DNA of 64,000 nucleotides from Rhodococcus coprophilus NBRC 100603. GTDB lineage: Bacteria; Actinomycetota; Actinomycetes; Mycobacteriales; Mycobacteriaceae. The first letter of the stretch is position 1. Each line of letters opens with the position of its first letter. Positions 26,476-35,728 of this stretch are shown here, piece after piece. A program made the translations under genes and the position numbers. Location: assembly GCF_001895045.1 (NCBI RefSeq), contig NZ_BDAM01000005.1, forward strand, positions 248,001-312,000, written 5' to 3'. Below the pieces are notes generated by a model. It searched no databases, was not told the DNA's origin, and saw nothing but the letters and a program-made list of their open reading frames with translations.

Positions 26476-27549
26476 ATGCGCCCGATGCTCGGCGTTGCCG
26501 TGGACGACGGTGAAGTGTGTGCGGTGCTCGTCGACGCCGACGTGCCCTCCCTCGGACCGTTCGACTCCCAGCGCCACGTCGCGGGGCGCGCTGCAAACCC
26601 TGCCGACACCGCAGCGGCAGCCGTCGTCGCGATGACCGAGCGCGCCGCGAACGCGTCGTTGTCGATCCTGTCGATCGGCCTGACGGTCACAACGGGTGGT
26701 GCCGCCGAGGCAGGGGAGATCGCGGACGCGATCGGGGCCGTCACCGAGACTCCTGTCGAGATCGTCGCACTCGACGACGCCAGGCTGGCATACCTCGCCG
26801 GTGCCCCGGAACTCGCGTCGGCGCCCGTGCTCGCAGTCCACACCCGCACCGGGAACGTCGAATCCGCGTCGATCGTCGACACCGGATCGCGTGCCGTGCT
26901 CGCCTCGGTCACCCCGGCGGGCAATGTGTTCGGCGGCTACTCCGAATCGCTGCCGGAGGCAATGGACGAAGCGATCGCCCGCGCAGGACAGACCCCGGGG
27001 GCACTGGTCTTCCTCGACCTCGAGCCCGGCGACGCCGCTCCGGCAAAAGAACTCGCGACGATCTTGGGTGTCCCGTTCATCACACCCCACGGGGTGCCCT
27101 GGCATCGCGCGACGGGTGCGTCGCTCGTCGCCGCCCAACGGAACGGTCCGGCGGCCGTCGCCGGTGTGCCCGCGGGCCGGGGCCGGGGAGCGGCGTTGCT
27201 CGCCGTTCTCGTTGCCCTCGTCGCGATTCTCGGTGGGGGACTCGCGGTGGCCGTCGGCGGGATCGTACCCACGAGGGATGCCGCGCCGGACACGAGCATG
27301 CCGGTGTCTTCGTCTGCACCCACGCCCGAGCCCGCGCCGGCGTCCGCGTCCGTGGCGGTGCCCGTACCGGAGATTCCCGTCGCGGTGCCGCAGGACCCGT
27401 GCGGCGAAGCCCGGCCGGTGTCGTGGCCCGTCCGCGGGTCCGATCCTGATCTGCCGGGCCCGGCCGCAGCAGACCGAGGCACCGCCCCGGCTGCGCCCGT
27501 GCCCGCCGAGCCGGATCCGTGCGCGCCGGGGCGTCCGGTCACGCCCTGA
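26476..27549 (+). CDS. Membrane protein with actin/Hsp70-like N-terminal region and proline-rich tail
   Basis: About 357 residues. The N-terminal 220 residues have the alternating strand/helix layout and opening (MLGVAVDDGEVCAVLVDAD) of an actin/Hsp70-like fold, comparable to mycobacterial DUF7159 proteins as I recall them, without clear nucleotide-binding motifs. One membrane segment, AALLAVLVALVAILGGGLAVAVGGI, lies at about 237-262. An outer Pro/Ala/Ser-rich tail with a few cysteines ends the chain. ATG at 26476 has GAGGGGA upstream. It follows the DUF1023 and LppA-like genes on the same strand and may belong with them. Function unknown. Confidence 0.6.
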   Translation: MRPMLGVAVDDGEVCAVLVDADVPSLGPFDSQRHVAGRAANPADTAAAAVVAMTERAANASLSILSIGLTVTTGGAAEAGEIADAIGAVTETPVEIVALDDARLAYLAGAPELASAPVLAVHTRTGNVESASIVDTGSRAVLASVTPAGNVFGGYSESLPEAMDEAIARAGQTPGALVFLDLEPGDAAPAKELATILGVPFITPHGVPWHRATGASLVAAQRNGPAAVAGVPAGRGRGAALLAVLVALVAILGGGLAVAVGGIVPTRDAAPDTSMPVSSSAPTPEPAPASASVAVPVPEIPVAVPQDPCGEARPVSWPVRGSDPDLPGPAAADRGTAPAAPVPAEPDPCAPGRPVTP

Positions 27550-27564
27550 CGTCGAAGAGCCGTG

Positions 27565-28521
27565 TCAGACGCGCAGTTCCGCGCCCGCACGGATCATCGC
27601 GTCGATATCCGACGCGACCACCACGTCCGTGAACCGCGACCGATAGTCCCCGAGGTCGTCGCCCACCGAGCCCACGACGGCGACCACCGGCACACCGTCA
27701 CAGCGGGCGATAACAGCGGAGACGATCTTGCCCGCGCGCGACTGCCCGTCGAGCCTGCCTTCCCCGACCACCACCAGATCGGCGGAGCGCACCGCCGCGT
27801 CGAAACCGACGGAGTCGAGCACGAAGTCGGCACCGGAGCGCAGTTCCGCGTCGAACCGCGCCCACATGCCACCCGAGAATCCGCCGGCCGCACCGGTTCC
27901 CGCGATCGGACGGGGGTCGCGGGGCAGTGACACAGCGGCATCCTCGAGCCGGCGTGTGAGGAGTTCGACCGTTGCGGAGTCGGCGCCCTTCTGCGGCCCG
28001 AAGACCCGAGCCGCATCGGTGTACCGGGTCGTGACATCGGTGAGGACGGTGACGCGGGTGTCCCCGAGGCCGCCCGCATCGTCGATCGCGGCGATTGCAC
28101 CGAGCCCACCGTCGGTGGTCGCGGAACCTCCTGCTGCGACGACGATGTGCCGGGCCCCGCGCCGCGCCGCCTCGGCCATGAGCATTCCCGTCCCGTAGGT
28201 ATCGGCGGTGACCGCATCACGCGGACCGTCGTGCGGTGTGGTGATACCGCTGGCGGCGGCGAGTTCGACGACCGCGGTGCCGTCCGCCCCGAGACCGAAG
28301 ACCGCACGGCACGGCGCACGCCACGGATTCACCGCGTCGGCCCGGATCGTCTCCAACCCGAGGGGTCCGGTCAGAGCCGCCAACGTGCCCTCGCCACCAT
28401 CGGCAACCGGCATGCGTGTGGCGCGATGTCCCGCCGACTCGGCGCCTCGGGCAATCGCGTCGGCGACCTCGTCGGCGCTGTACGTCCCCTTGAAGCTGTC
28501 GGGCGCGATGAGAATTCGCAC
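27565..28521 (-). CDS. Glycerate kinase
   Basis: About 318 residues from the GTG at 28521, which has GAGGCGG 8 bases upstream and gives the usual opening RILIAPDSFKGTYSA. A GTG at 28557 overlapping the upstream stop is the alternative. Other family marks are MPVADGGEGTLAAL, VVAAGGSATTDGGLGA, VFGPQKGA and DLVVVGEGRLDGQSRAGK. It phosphorylates D-glycerate with ATP, feeding glycolysis. The gene is downstream of, and almost overlaps, the HMG-CoA-lyase-like gene, so both are probably on one transcript; a shared pathway is not evident. Confidence 0.88.
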   Translation of the reverse strand: MRILIAPDSFKGTYSADEVADAIARGAESAGHRATRMPVADGGEGTLAALTGPLGLETIRADAVNPWRAPCRAVFGLGADGTAVVELAAASGITTPHDGPRDAVTADTYGTGMLMAEAARRGARHIVVAAGGSATTDGGLGAIAAIDDAGGLGDTRVTVLTDVTTRYTDAARVFGPQKGADSATVELLTRRLEDAAVSLPRDPRPIAGTGAAGGFSGGMWARFDAELRSGADFVLDSVGFDAAVRSADLVVVGEGRLDGQSRAGKIVSAVIARCDGVPVVAVVGSVGDDLGDYRSRFTDVVVASDIDAMIRAGAELRV

Positions 28522-28553
28522 GGCACGGGCCGCCTCGTCGCCGCGGTGTGAGG

Positions 28554-29498
28554 TCACCGCAGCACCCACTGGAAGGCCTCCGCCTCGGACCGCGCACCCT
28601 GGCGGGCGCGGGATCGGTTCGGTTCGTCGAGTTCGGTGACGAGGTCCTCACCGAGTTCCACGAGAGCCCCGAACCGGGCCGGGTTCAGCCACGTCGGACG
28701 CATCGCGAACAGCAGGTCTTCGCTGGCGGTGTTGCCGCTCGCCCCGGGTGCGAACGGGCACCCACCGAGTCCGGCGAGCGCACCGTCGACCACGCCCGCT
28801 CCGGCCGCGACCGCAGCGAGGCTGTTCGCGACACCGAGCCCCCACGTGTCGTGCCCGTGGTAGACGATGCGCCGTTGCGGTGACTCCGTGCGAATGCGGT
28901 TCACCAGCGACTCCACCTGACCTGGCACCGCTTGACCCAGGGTGTCGGCGAGGACGATGTCCTCTGCGCCGTCGGCCCGGGGGTCGTTCGCGATCTCCAG
29001 CACCCGGTCGGGGTCGACCGGGCCGTCGAACGGACATGTGAAGGCTGTGGCCAGGCACAACTGGATGCTGCCGCCCACTGCTCGTGCATGTTCGACGGCG
29101 GCCGGCATCGCCTCGAGACTGTCGTCGGTGTCGCGGCCGATGTTCGCGCGGTTGTGTGCGTCGGACACCGAGAAGCAGTACTGGAATCGTCGCGCACCCG
29201 CTGCGGCGGCCTTCTCCACGTGCCGGGGCGTCGCGACCCACACCCAGCACCGGTCGAGTTCTTCGGGAGTGAGAGCGGACACCAGTTCCAGTGTGTTCGC
29301 CATCGGAGGCACCAGATCGGGTCGTGCGAGCGAGCCGATCTCGAGTTCCGGCACGCCGGCGGTGAGCAACGCGCGGACCACCTCGACCTTGCGTGCGGTG
29401 GGCAGCATCTTCCCGGTGAGTTGCAGGCCGTCCCGCAGAGTCACGTCCCGGAGGATCGCACCCCCTGCAGGATCGTTCCCGTTCTTCGGTTCGGTCAC
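28554..29498 (-). CDS. Hydroxymethylglutaryl-CoA lyase-like protein
   Basis: About 314 residues of the DRE-TIM family. AILRDVTLRDGLQL carries the metal/catalytic Arg-Asp, YHGHDTWGLGVAN the metal histidines, and ALAGLGGCPFAPGASGNTASEDL the cysteine signature of HMG-CoA lyases. The reaction would be cleavage of HMG-CoA to acetyl-CoA and acetoacetate, as in leucine breakdown, though related acyl-CoA substrates are possible. The GTG at 29498 follows GGAGG by 7 bases. No leucine-degradation genes are adjacent; the neighbour downstream is glycerate kinase. Confidence 0.85.
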   Translation of the reverse strand: MTEPKNGNDPAGGAILRDVTLRDGLQLTGKMLPTARKVEVVRALLTAGVPELEIGSLARPDLVPPMANTLELVSALTPEELDRCWVWVATPRHVEKAAAAGARRFQYCFSVSDAHNRANIGRDTDDSLEAMPAAVEHARAVGGSIQLCLATAFTCPFDGPVDPDRVLEIANDPRADGAEDIVLADTLGQAVPGQVESLVNRIRTESPQRRIVYHGHDTWGLGVANSLAAVAAGAGVVDGALAGLGGCPFAPGASGNTASEDLLFAMRPTWLNPARFGALVELGEDLVTELDEPNRSRARQGARSEAEAFQWVLR

Positions 29499-29659
29499 CC
29501 TCTCGCCTCCACCCTCGCGCGCACCGTTCTTCTGGGACCAGTATGGTCGCGCGGCAGGACGAGCACGATTCGTGGACACACCGGGCGGAGGGCGTGGGAT
29601 CTGTGACAAGTGACACTATCCTTCCGATCGGATGGAGACTTGCCGGAAGGTACGGGGAA

Positions 29660-29857
29660 ATGGGTGTGTTCGTCGGGAAAGCGCTGCTCTGGTTCGCGCT
29701 GTTGGCAGGACTGGTGGGGGCCGGCGTGGCCGTGTACGCCCTCCACGTCAACGGTGCGGTGGGGTCGCTGATCGTCGCGTCCGTCGCGGGCCTGGTGTTG
29801 CTCCGGCTGAGACCGGAGGCTCAGGGCGATACGGAACGTGATGCCGCCGCGACCTGA
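29660..29857 (+). CDS. Small two-helix membrane protein, unknown
   Basis: 65 residues, MGVFVGKALLWFALLAGLVG onward, with two hydrophobic segments (about 5-26 and 31-48) and a short charged tail. The ATG at 29660 has GGAAGG about 9 bases upstream. The frame is open further back to 29543, but that part is not hydrophobic and has no better ribosome-binding site. It is divergent from the HMG-CoA-lyase-like gene. I do not recognise the family. Confidence 0.55.
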   Translation: MGVFVGKALLWFALLAGLVGAGVAVYALHVNGAVGSLIVASVAGLVLLRLRPEAQGDTERDAAAT

Positions 29858-29934
29858 CGTGCCCCGGGTCCGCTGAGGGGGCACGCTGCGCCGACAGGTT
29901 CGTCGCGGGCGGAAATGTATGCTGGCGGCCGGGT

Positions 29935-29948
29935 GCCCTGATCAGGGC
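29935..29948. promoter_or_regulatory. 14-bp perfect palindrome upstream of the modular unknown gene
   Basis: GCCCTGATCAGGGC is fully self-complementary and lies 61 bases before the GTG at 30010. A TATGCT-like -10 element sits about 10-20 bases before it, so the palindrome overlaps the expected start of transcription. It could be an operator. Confidence 0.35.
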
Positions 29949-30009
29949 GTCGGGCGCGGAAATGGGCCCCGCGGCCGTCCCTTCGGTCGCGGAATAGGAG
30001 CAACGGGTC

Positions 30010-32106
30010 GTGTCGCTGTGGTCACGTGCTTTGTCGGTCGAGGAACTCGAGGACCGGCCGTGGAGTGAGCTGATGCCCTGGCTCGACCGTTACGGGTCCG
30101 CTCGCACCGTCGCGTTGTCCGCGCTCGCTCCCACCACCCGGTGGTGGGAGGTCCAGTCGCCCGCCGAAACCGCGAAAGAGGCGGGCATCCCCGAGATGTG
30201 CGCCGAACTCGCGCGGATCTTCGTCACCGACCATCCGGATCTCCGGTTCGCGGATGCGTTGCTCCGCGATGTGAGAATGCCGGTGTCCGCGCTCGACCTG
30301 GATGCTGCGGCCGCGACGGTGATCGCGCGTCTTCCGCACGCCCCCAGCACTGCCGAGTTGTTCAGCCGCAGCCCCGCCGACCTGTTCGTGGTGCGCGGTG
30401 CCGACCGCGACACGGTCGACGAAATCGTCTGTGCGGTCCTGGTCGCGACGGTACTGCGCGATCCCGACCCTTCCCTTCCCGGCAGCGAGCCGGCAGAGGC
30501 GTCCACCTCGGTCACGGAGGTCCCGGCGCTCGACCTGCTCGTCGAAGACCTTGCACACCTGGCGCGCTGGCGGATGCTCAGCGGCGAACCCGACCGGCCC
30601 TTGCTGCGTGTCGACCTCGACGAAGGAGCGCCCGAGGAGATCCGCACGGTGGCAGCGCGTATCCGTGCGCTCACCGCGGGTGATCTTCCGGTTCCCGCGC
30701 CGGACGACCCCATTTCCGAACTCGGCGAATACATCCAGGCGTTGCCCGAACCGGAGCGACAGGCACTGCGACGACGTGTCCGCGACGGCGAGGACGACCC
30801 GGCCGCTCCGTCGACGTTCCCGTTCGGCACGGCGGTCGGTGACCTGCTCGCCGCGCTGCGCGTGCGGGTGCGACCGGTGGCCGCGTTCGACCGCATCCTG
30901 CGCGACTTTCCCGTGCTCACCCGGCCCGTGCCGGCGCTGGGCGCGCCGCTGTGGCAGGTGCTGCACCGCCTCGACGACCGTTTCGAGGTGGCCGACGGCT
31001 GGGTGGCCGTTCCGGATCTGCCCGATGCGGAGAAGCAGACCCGGGCGCTGCTCGCAGAGTTCGAATCCGCCAACGGGGTGGTCGAACCCGCCGCTGTGCA
31101 AGCCACCTGGACGTTGCCGGCCGACGAGTTCGCCGCGTGGACGCAGTACTGCGGGACGTCGATGTTCGAGGGCCGGCTCCTCGGACAGCAGGACGACCTC
31201 GCCGGACGCGCCGCCCAGGTACTCGAGGTGCTGGGAGATCCGCACACCGCGGACGAACTCGTCGCCCGCATGGGCGTGAACGCCGACGTCCACACGCTCG
31301 TCGCCGAACTCACCGACGACGAGCGTTTCGTGGTCGAGAAGGGCCGCTGGTCACTCGCGGAATGGGAGACCGACGTGGTCACCGCGATCCGCAACCGCAT
31401 CGCCCGTCTGGTCGACGATCGGGACGGCAGCGCGCCGGTCGATGTCGTCGTGACCGGGCTGGTGGAGCGGTTCGGCATTTCCGAAGATTCTGCCCGGACC
31501 TTCGCGGCCGGAGGAGAATTCGAGGTCACCGACGATCGTGTGGGGCGCCGGCGGCGTGCGCACGTGCCCACGTCGAAGCCGGAACGGACCCGCCGGCTCT
31601 ACCGGCTCGACGACGGCTGGCGTCTGCGCATACCGGTCACGCGCGACCACGTGCGCGGCGCCGAGTGCGCGGTGCCGTCGGCGGTGGCCGCGCTCGCCGG
31701 GTGCGATCCGGGCAGTGAGATCGTCCTGCCGTCGCGCTTGGGCGGACAGACCTTGCGCTGGTCCGGACCGGCCCCGCAACTCGGGTCGATCCGCCGGTTC
31801 CTCGAGGACATCGGGGTGGATGCGGGTGGAGAACTCTTCCTCGATTTCCGCGCGGACGGCCGGTTCGACGTGTTGCCGCTGCGCACGGTGGCCGACAACG
31901 CGGAACCGTTGCGCAAGGCGCTTGCCCTTGTCGGACACACCACGCCCGAAGTGGTCCCCGAGGACCGAATGGCCGAGGCGTTCGCGACCGCCCTGGACCT
32001 GGGTGCAGAAACCCGGCCTCGTCGAATTCTGTCCGCCTACCGGGCCCGCCGTGAGACCGATGTGGTTGCCCTCCTCGAAGATGCCTGGGTGCGTGTGCCG
32101 AGCTGA
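30010..32106 (+). CDS. Unrecognised modular protein with HhH-like and winged-helix-like regions
   Basis: 698 residues, no signal peptide or membrane segment. Residues about 110-150 (PSTAELFSRSPADLFVVRGA, then DRDTVDEIVCAVL) resemble the helix-hairpin-helix module of the RNA polymerase alpha C-terminal domain. About 300-530 contain repeated short helix-helix-strand units, two of them (PHTADELVARMGVNADVHTL and the one near EFEVTDDRV) reading like winged-helix modules. The end (about 540-650) has a beta-rich domain with RIPVTRDHVRGAECAVPSAV. GTG start has AGGAG 9 bases upstream. The pieces suggest DNA binding, but I do not recognise the family and infer no function. Confidence 0.55.
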   Translation: MSLWSRALSVEELEDRPWSELMPWLDRYGSARTVALSALAPTTRWWEVQSPAETAKEAGIPEMCAELARIFVTDHPDLRFADALLRDVRMPVSALDLDAAAATVIARLPHAPSTAELFSRSPADLFVVRGADRDTVDEIVCAVLVATVLRDPDPSLPGSEPAEASTSVTEVPALDLLVEDLAHLARWRMLSGEPDRPLLRVDLDEGAPEEIRTVAARIRALTAGDLPVPAPDDPISELGEYIQALPEPERQALRRRVRDGEDDPAAPSTFPFGTAVGDLLAALRVRVRPVAAFDRILRDFPVLTRPVPALGAPLWQVLHRLDDRFEVADGWVAVPDLPDAEKQTRALLAEFESANGVVEPAAVQATWTLPADEFAAWTQYCGTSMFEGRLLGQQDDLAGRAAQVLEVLGDPHTADELVARMGVNADVHTLVAELTDDERFVVEKGRWSLAEWETDVVTAIRNRIARLVDDRDGSAPVDVVVTGLVERFGISEDSARTFAAGGEFEVTDDRVGRRRRAHVPTSKPERTRRLYRLDDGWRLRIPVTRDHVRGAECAVPSAVAALAGCDPGSEIVLPSRLGGQTLRWSGPAPQLGSIRRFLEDIGVDAGGELFLDFRADGRFDVLPLRTVADNAEPLRKALALVGHTTPEVVPEDRMAEAFATALDLGAETRPRRILSAYRARRETDVVALLEDAWVRVPS

Positions 32107-32133
32107 GCACGCTCACCGGACGACCGGTCGCGG

Positions 32134-33535
32134 CTACCGCGCCGACGTGCCGCCGGCTGCAATGATCGCCTGGAACTGATCGTGCAGGGCTTCTGTGAGT
32201 TCGCGAACCTCGGGAACGAGTTCGGGATCGACGATGATCGTCACGGTCAGGGTGCCGGCGTACGACAGTGCCACGAAGGCGACGCCCACGTTTCCCGTAT
32301 TGACGATCAGCGGCACAATCGCGGAGACACTGGCTCCCGCAAACCTCAGCGGTGACGACGGGCCCGGCAGGTTGGACAGAAACGAATTGACCAGGCGCTG
32401 CCGATCGACGAACCAACGGAAGATCCGGATGGCTGCCAGGACGTCGAACAGCAGGCCGATCAACGTCGCCGACCGCCCTCGCACGCTCGACTTCTGCGCG
32501 CGGGTGCTGCGGGAAACGGAAACCGACCGCTGCGCCGGAGTTCCGGCCAGTGGTACCCGAACCGGCATGACGCCGACCTGATTGCCCAACTCGCCGTCCG
32601 CGTTCGCACCGCGAGCAGAGACCGGAACCGAGATCACCAACTCGGCCGGGTACTCGCCACGCGTGCGCAGGATGTCGGCGAGTGCACCGGAGGTGGCGAC
32701 CAGCAGCACATCGTTGACAGTCGCGCCCCATCGCCGCCCCACCGAACGGATCGCGTCCAGATCCACTTCGACCGTCCCGACCACTCGTCGAACACCGGTG
32801 GGCGCATTGAACGAACATCGGGGGGGCACGTCCACCGGTGCCCCGTCCGAGTTCCGCCCACGCTGCAGGAAGACCCGCGACGGACTGTGGAACTCGGCGC
32901 AGGCTGCGAAGCCGTTCGATCACGTTGTCGGCGAGCAGTTCTCTCGTCCGCGGCCGCGGAGAGGCCCGGTGCCGGCCCGGCGGAATCGAGGGGCCCGGCT
33001 CGTCCGAGACGTCTGCGCCGTCGACGAGATGCGCCAGCACGGCCAGTCCTCCGATCCCGTCGGCCAACACGTGATGCATCACCATCACCAGTGCTGTGTG
33101 CCCGTGCGGATCCGCGATGTCGGTGACGAGAATCGCGCGCCACAGCGGCCGCGACCGCGGCAGCGGCCGGGTGAGTGCGTTCACCGCGAGGGCCATGGCG
33201 GCATCCCGGCCGCCGGGAGCCGGGCATCGCACCTGTGACAGGTGAGCATCGACGTCGAAGTGCTCGTCGTCCAGCCAGTAGGGTCGGCCGAGCCCGAGCG
33301 CAGGTTCGGACAGGCGCTGCCGCAGTCGCCGAATCCCGGTCAGTCGTTCGGTGAGCGCGGCCTGCAGCGCCACCGGGTCCGGCTCGTCGTCACCGGAGAG
33401 GAAGATCGCGGCACCGACGTGGAGGGGCACCGGCCCGACATCCGAGACGAGTTCGGTCAGGTCGCCGGGACCGATGCGCTCTATCCGCCTCGGGTCCGCC
33501 ACCCCTCCAGGATCGCAGGTATCGCTCTTTGCCAC
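32134..33535 (-). pseudogene. WS/DGAT wax ester synthase/diacylglycerol acyltransferase, frameshifted
   Basis: Two overlapping frames together make one WS/DGAT. The 5' frame has IERIGPGDLTELVSD, LHVGAAIFLSGDD, the LWRAILV region and the catalytic HHVLADG (His-His-x3-Asp-Gly). The 3' frame has SFNAPTGVRRV, ATVNDVLL, SVPVSARG and NLPGPSSPL. The switch occurs at a run of seven C (coding strand; 32820-32826); a run of six would restore one frame of about 466 residues. WS/DGAT enzymes make triacylglycerol and wax esters from acyl-CoA. The lesion is either a real frameshift or a sequencing error at the homopolymer. The start is uncertain (GTG at 33535 or 33502). Confidence 0.75.
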
Positions 33536-33690
33536 GGGCACACCGGACCGGGCGAGCCGGACTCGGCCCGGACACAGACATCGTGGGGTCGAGGAAAATC
33601 GGGTAAAGGTGACTCTGCGCCACCGCCGGCTGCCGCCCACGATCGAGGGCACCTGATGCGATCGGTTCTCGTCCGTAGCACGATGGAGCA

Positions 33691-34575
33691 ATGACCGACG
33701 CGAGCACCGAATCCACCGGACCCACCGCCACCGACTCCGTCGTGGATGCGCTGCGAGGGGCCGTGGCGTCCGTGGAAGCGGCTATCGTCCGGCTCGAAGG
33801 CGAAGACGCGGCCCCGGACACCGCGGAAAGCGTGCTGGCGTCGGTAGGGGCGCCCGCGCTGGGCGACATCGTCACGCGCCACAATGCTCTGACCAGGGCT
33901 GCCGCGATAGTCGACCACCGTGGCACGCTGCCCGACGCAGACTGGACGCCGCTCGCAGAACTCGGGTCGCGGCTCGACGAGACCGTCGCCCGTCTGCAGG
34001 CTCACGCGTCGGCCCTTCTCGACGGAGCCGACGCGGACAAACCGGTGCAGGAGCACCTGGAATACCTGCACACGATCGCGGTCGAGGAGCGACTGGGGGA
34101 GACCCTCCAGCTACTGGTCCTGGTCGAGGACTGTCTGTTTCTGTGGCATCGCGTGCGCATCGCCCGGGAGGGTTCCGCACCGGAGGTCGTCGCGGCTGCC
34201 CGGTCGGCGCTCGCGCGGCACTTCGAGGGGGACGGCGACCTGTTGCGACGGGCGCGCAGGGCCCTGGCGCGGTTCGCGGAGGGATCCCCGCTCGAGGTGG
34301 TCCGCCGACTGTCCTCGAGCCGCACCACCCGCGCATTGTCGACACTGCGCCGCGATCTCGACGACTACCGCGCGGCCTTCCGGGCCGATGACGCCGGCTG
34401 GCTCGCGGACGAAGATCCGGATGTCGCCGAGGCGCTCGACTCCATCGACAGTCCCCTCAAGGCGGTCGGCGGAGCGCTCGGCGACGTCCTCGAGCGCGGT
34501 CGCGCCCGGGTGACGGAGACGTTGAGCCGCGACGACGGGGACAAGACATCTGCCGCGGATCCCGAACGGCCGTAA
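33691..34575 (+). CDS. Helical protein of unknown function
   Basis: 294 residues, cytoplasmic by appearance, rich in Ala, Asp, Arg and Glu with long helical stretches and heptad-like spacing (for instance about 95-150). No known motif is seen. Its general character resembles the larger all-helical protein encoded at 56517-57716, but I cannot show homology. It is divergent from the frameshifted WS/DGAT gene and precedes the LysR gene by 220 bases. An ATG start at 33691 has only GGAG close by. Confidence 0.6.
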   Translation: MTDASTESTGPTATDSVVDALRGAVASVEAAIVRLEGEDAAPDTAESVLASVGAPALGDIVTRHNALTRAAAIVDHRGTLPDADWTPLAELGSRLDETVARLQAHASALLDGADADKPVQEHLEYLHTIAVEERLGETLQLLVLVEDCLFLWHRVRIAREGSAPEVVAAARSALARHFEGDGDLLRRARRALARFAEGSPLEVVRRLSSSRTTRALSTLRRDLDDYRAAFRADDAGWLADEDPDVAEALDSIDSPLKAVGGALGDVLERGRARVTETLSRDDGDKTSAADPERP

Positions 34576-34735
34576 CCGCCTCTAGTCCGATTCCTGGCCG
34601 CCGTTGCGCCTTCGACGCCGTAGAACGCCGGCAGACGCGGTACCTGCCCGCCTCCGGCGTGTGGGCCGCGGTCGCGGTCGTCGTCGTCCCGCCGATCTTC
34701 CGTTTTTCCTGACGTACGAACAGAGTGCGCGCCGC

Positions 34736-34755
34736 GACGTGACGTGACGTGACGT
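34736..34755. repeat. Four tandem GACGT units upstream of the LysR gene
   Basis: A perfect 5-bp tandem repeat (four copies) begins 60 bases before the LysR ATG. A further GACGT occurs at 34711. The repeat unit is five bases, so a copy-number change would alter promoter spacing or the leader. Otherwise the 34576-34795 gap holds nothing I can identify. Confidence 0.6.
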
Positions 34756-34795
34756 GCGAGGTGTCCCCGGATGCTCTGCGGACTACGGTGAGGAC

Positions 34796-35728
34796 ATGGC
34801 CCGGACCGACGGCGTGCCCGGATACACGCTCCGGCAGCTCGCGGCGTTCGCAGCGGTCGCGGAATGGGGCACGATCACCGCAGCCGCCGATGCGCTGCAC
34901 ATGTCCCATTCGGCGCTCTCGGCCGCCATCACCGATCTCGAGAAGGCGCTCGAGGTCAAACTGTTCGTCCGGCAGCGCGCGCGGGGGGTGACCCTCACCC
35001 CGACCGGACATGAAGTCCTCGAACGCGCCAGAGTGCTTCTCCACCATGCGGCGGAACTCGAAAGCGACGCGCGTTCGGAGGCGGGCGCGGTGGTGGGACC
35101 GGTTGCAGTCGGGTGTTATCCGTCGCTCGGACCCACATTGCTCCCCTCGCTGCTGGCCGATTTCACCCGGCTTCATCCGCGCGCGCGGGTCGATTTTCGG
35201 GAGGACACCCAGAATCGGCTGCGGGGTCTGCTCGACGCGCACGAACTCGATGTCGCCTTCCTCTACGACCTGGATCTCGAACCCGGACTCGAGATCGCGA
35301 AACTGGATGTCCGCCGTCCGATGGTGTTGCTGCCGGTCGCTCATCCGCTCGCCGCCGCGCCCGCGGTCCGGCTCCGCGACTTGGCGACCGAACCGATGGT
35401 GCTCCTGGATGCACCGCCGAGCTCCGGACATGCCTCTCGAGTGTGCGCGGACGCCGGCTTCGCGCCGATCATCGGGTACCGAGTGCAGAGTTTCGAGACT
35501 GCCCGGTCGTTCGTGGGGCGTGGCCTCGGCTGGACTCTGCTGCTGCAGAGACCTGCGAACGACACCACCTACGAGGGGCTCCCGCTGGCGCTTCGGGACG
35601 TGGTCGACCCGGTGCCGGCATCGGTGGAAGTAGTGCTCGCGTGGCGTGGCGACGCCCTGCTGAGTCGTGTTGCCCGGACTTTTGTCGACTTCGTCATCGG
35701 GGCACAGGGCACCGGGTCCCAGCGCTGA
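34796..35728 (+). CDS. LysR-family transcriptional regulator
   Basis: 310 residues. The N-terminal winged helix is YTLRQLAAFAAVAEWGTITAAADALHMSHSALSAAITDLE (about 9-48), followed by ALEVKLFVRQRARGVTLTPTG, typical of LysR. The rest is a periplasmic-binding-like effector domain (from about 90). ATG at 34796 is preceded by GAGG. It is followed on the same strand by an MHS transporter and an FAD monooxygenase, 153 bases further, so it most likely activates that unit in response to an aromatic substrate or intermediate. Confidence 0.9.
   Translation: MARTDGVPGYTLRQLAAFAAVAEWGTITAAADALHMSHSALSAAITDLEKALEVKLFVRQRARGVTLTPTGHEVLERARVLLHHAAELESDARSEAGAVVGPVAVGCYPSLGPTLLPSLLADFTRLHPRARVDFREDTQNRLRGLLDAHELDVAFLYDLDLEPGLEIAKLDVRRPMVLLPVAHPLAAAPAVRLRDLATEPMVLLDAPPSSGHASRVCADAGFAPIIGYRVQSFETARSFVGRGLGWTLLLQRPANDTTYEGLPLALRDVVDPVPASVEVVLAWRGDALLSRVARTFVDFVIGAQGTGSQR

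Noticed and set aside
29543-29659. Longer start for the small two-helix membrane protein
   Set aside because: The added 39 residues are polar and without a ribosome-binding site; the start at 29660 has one.
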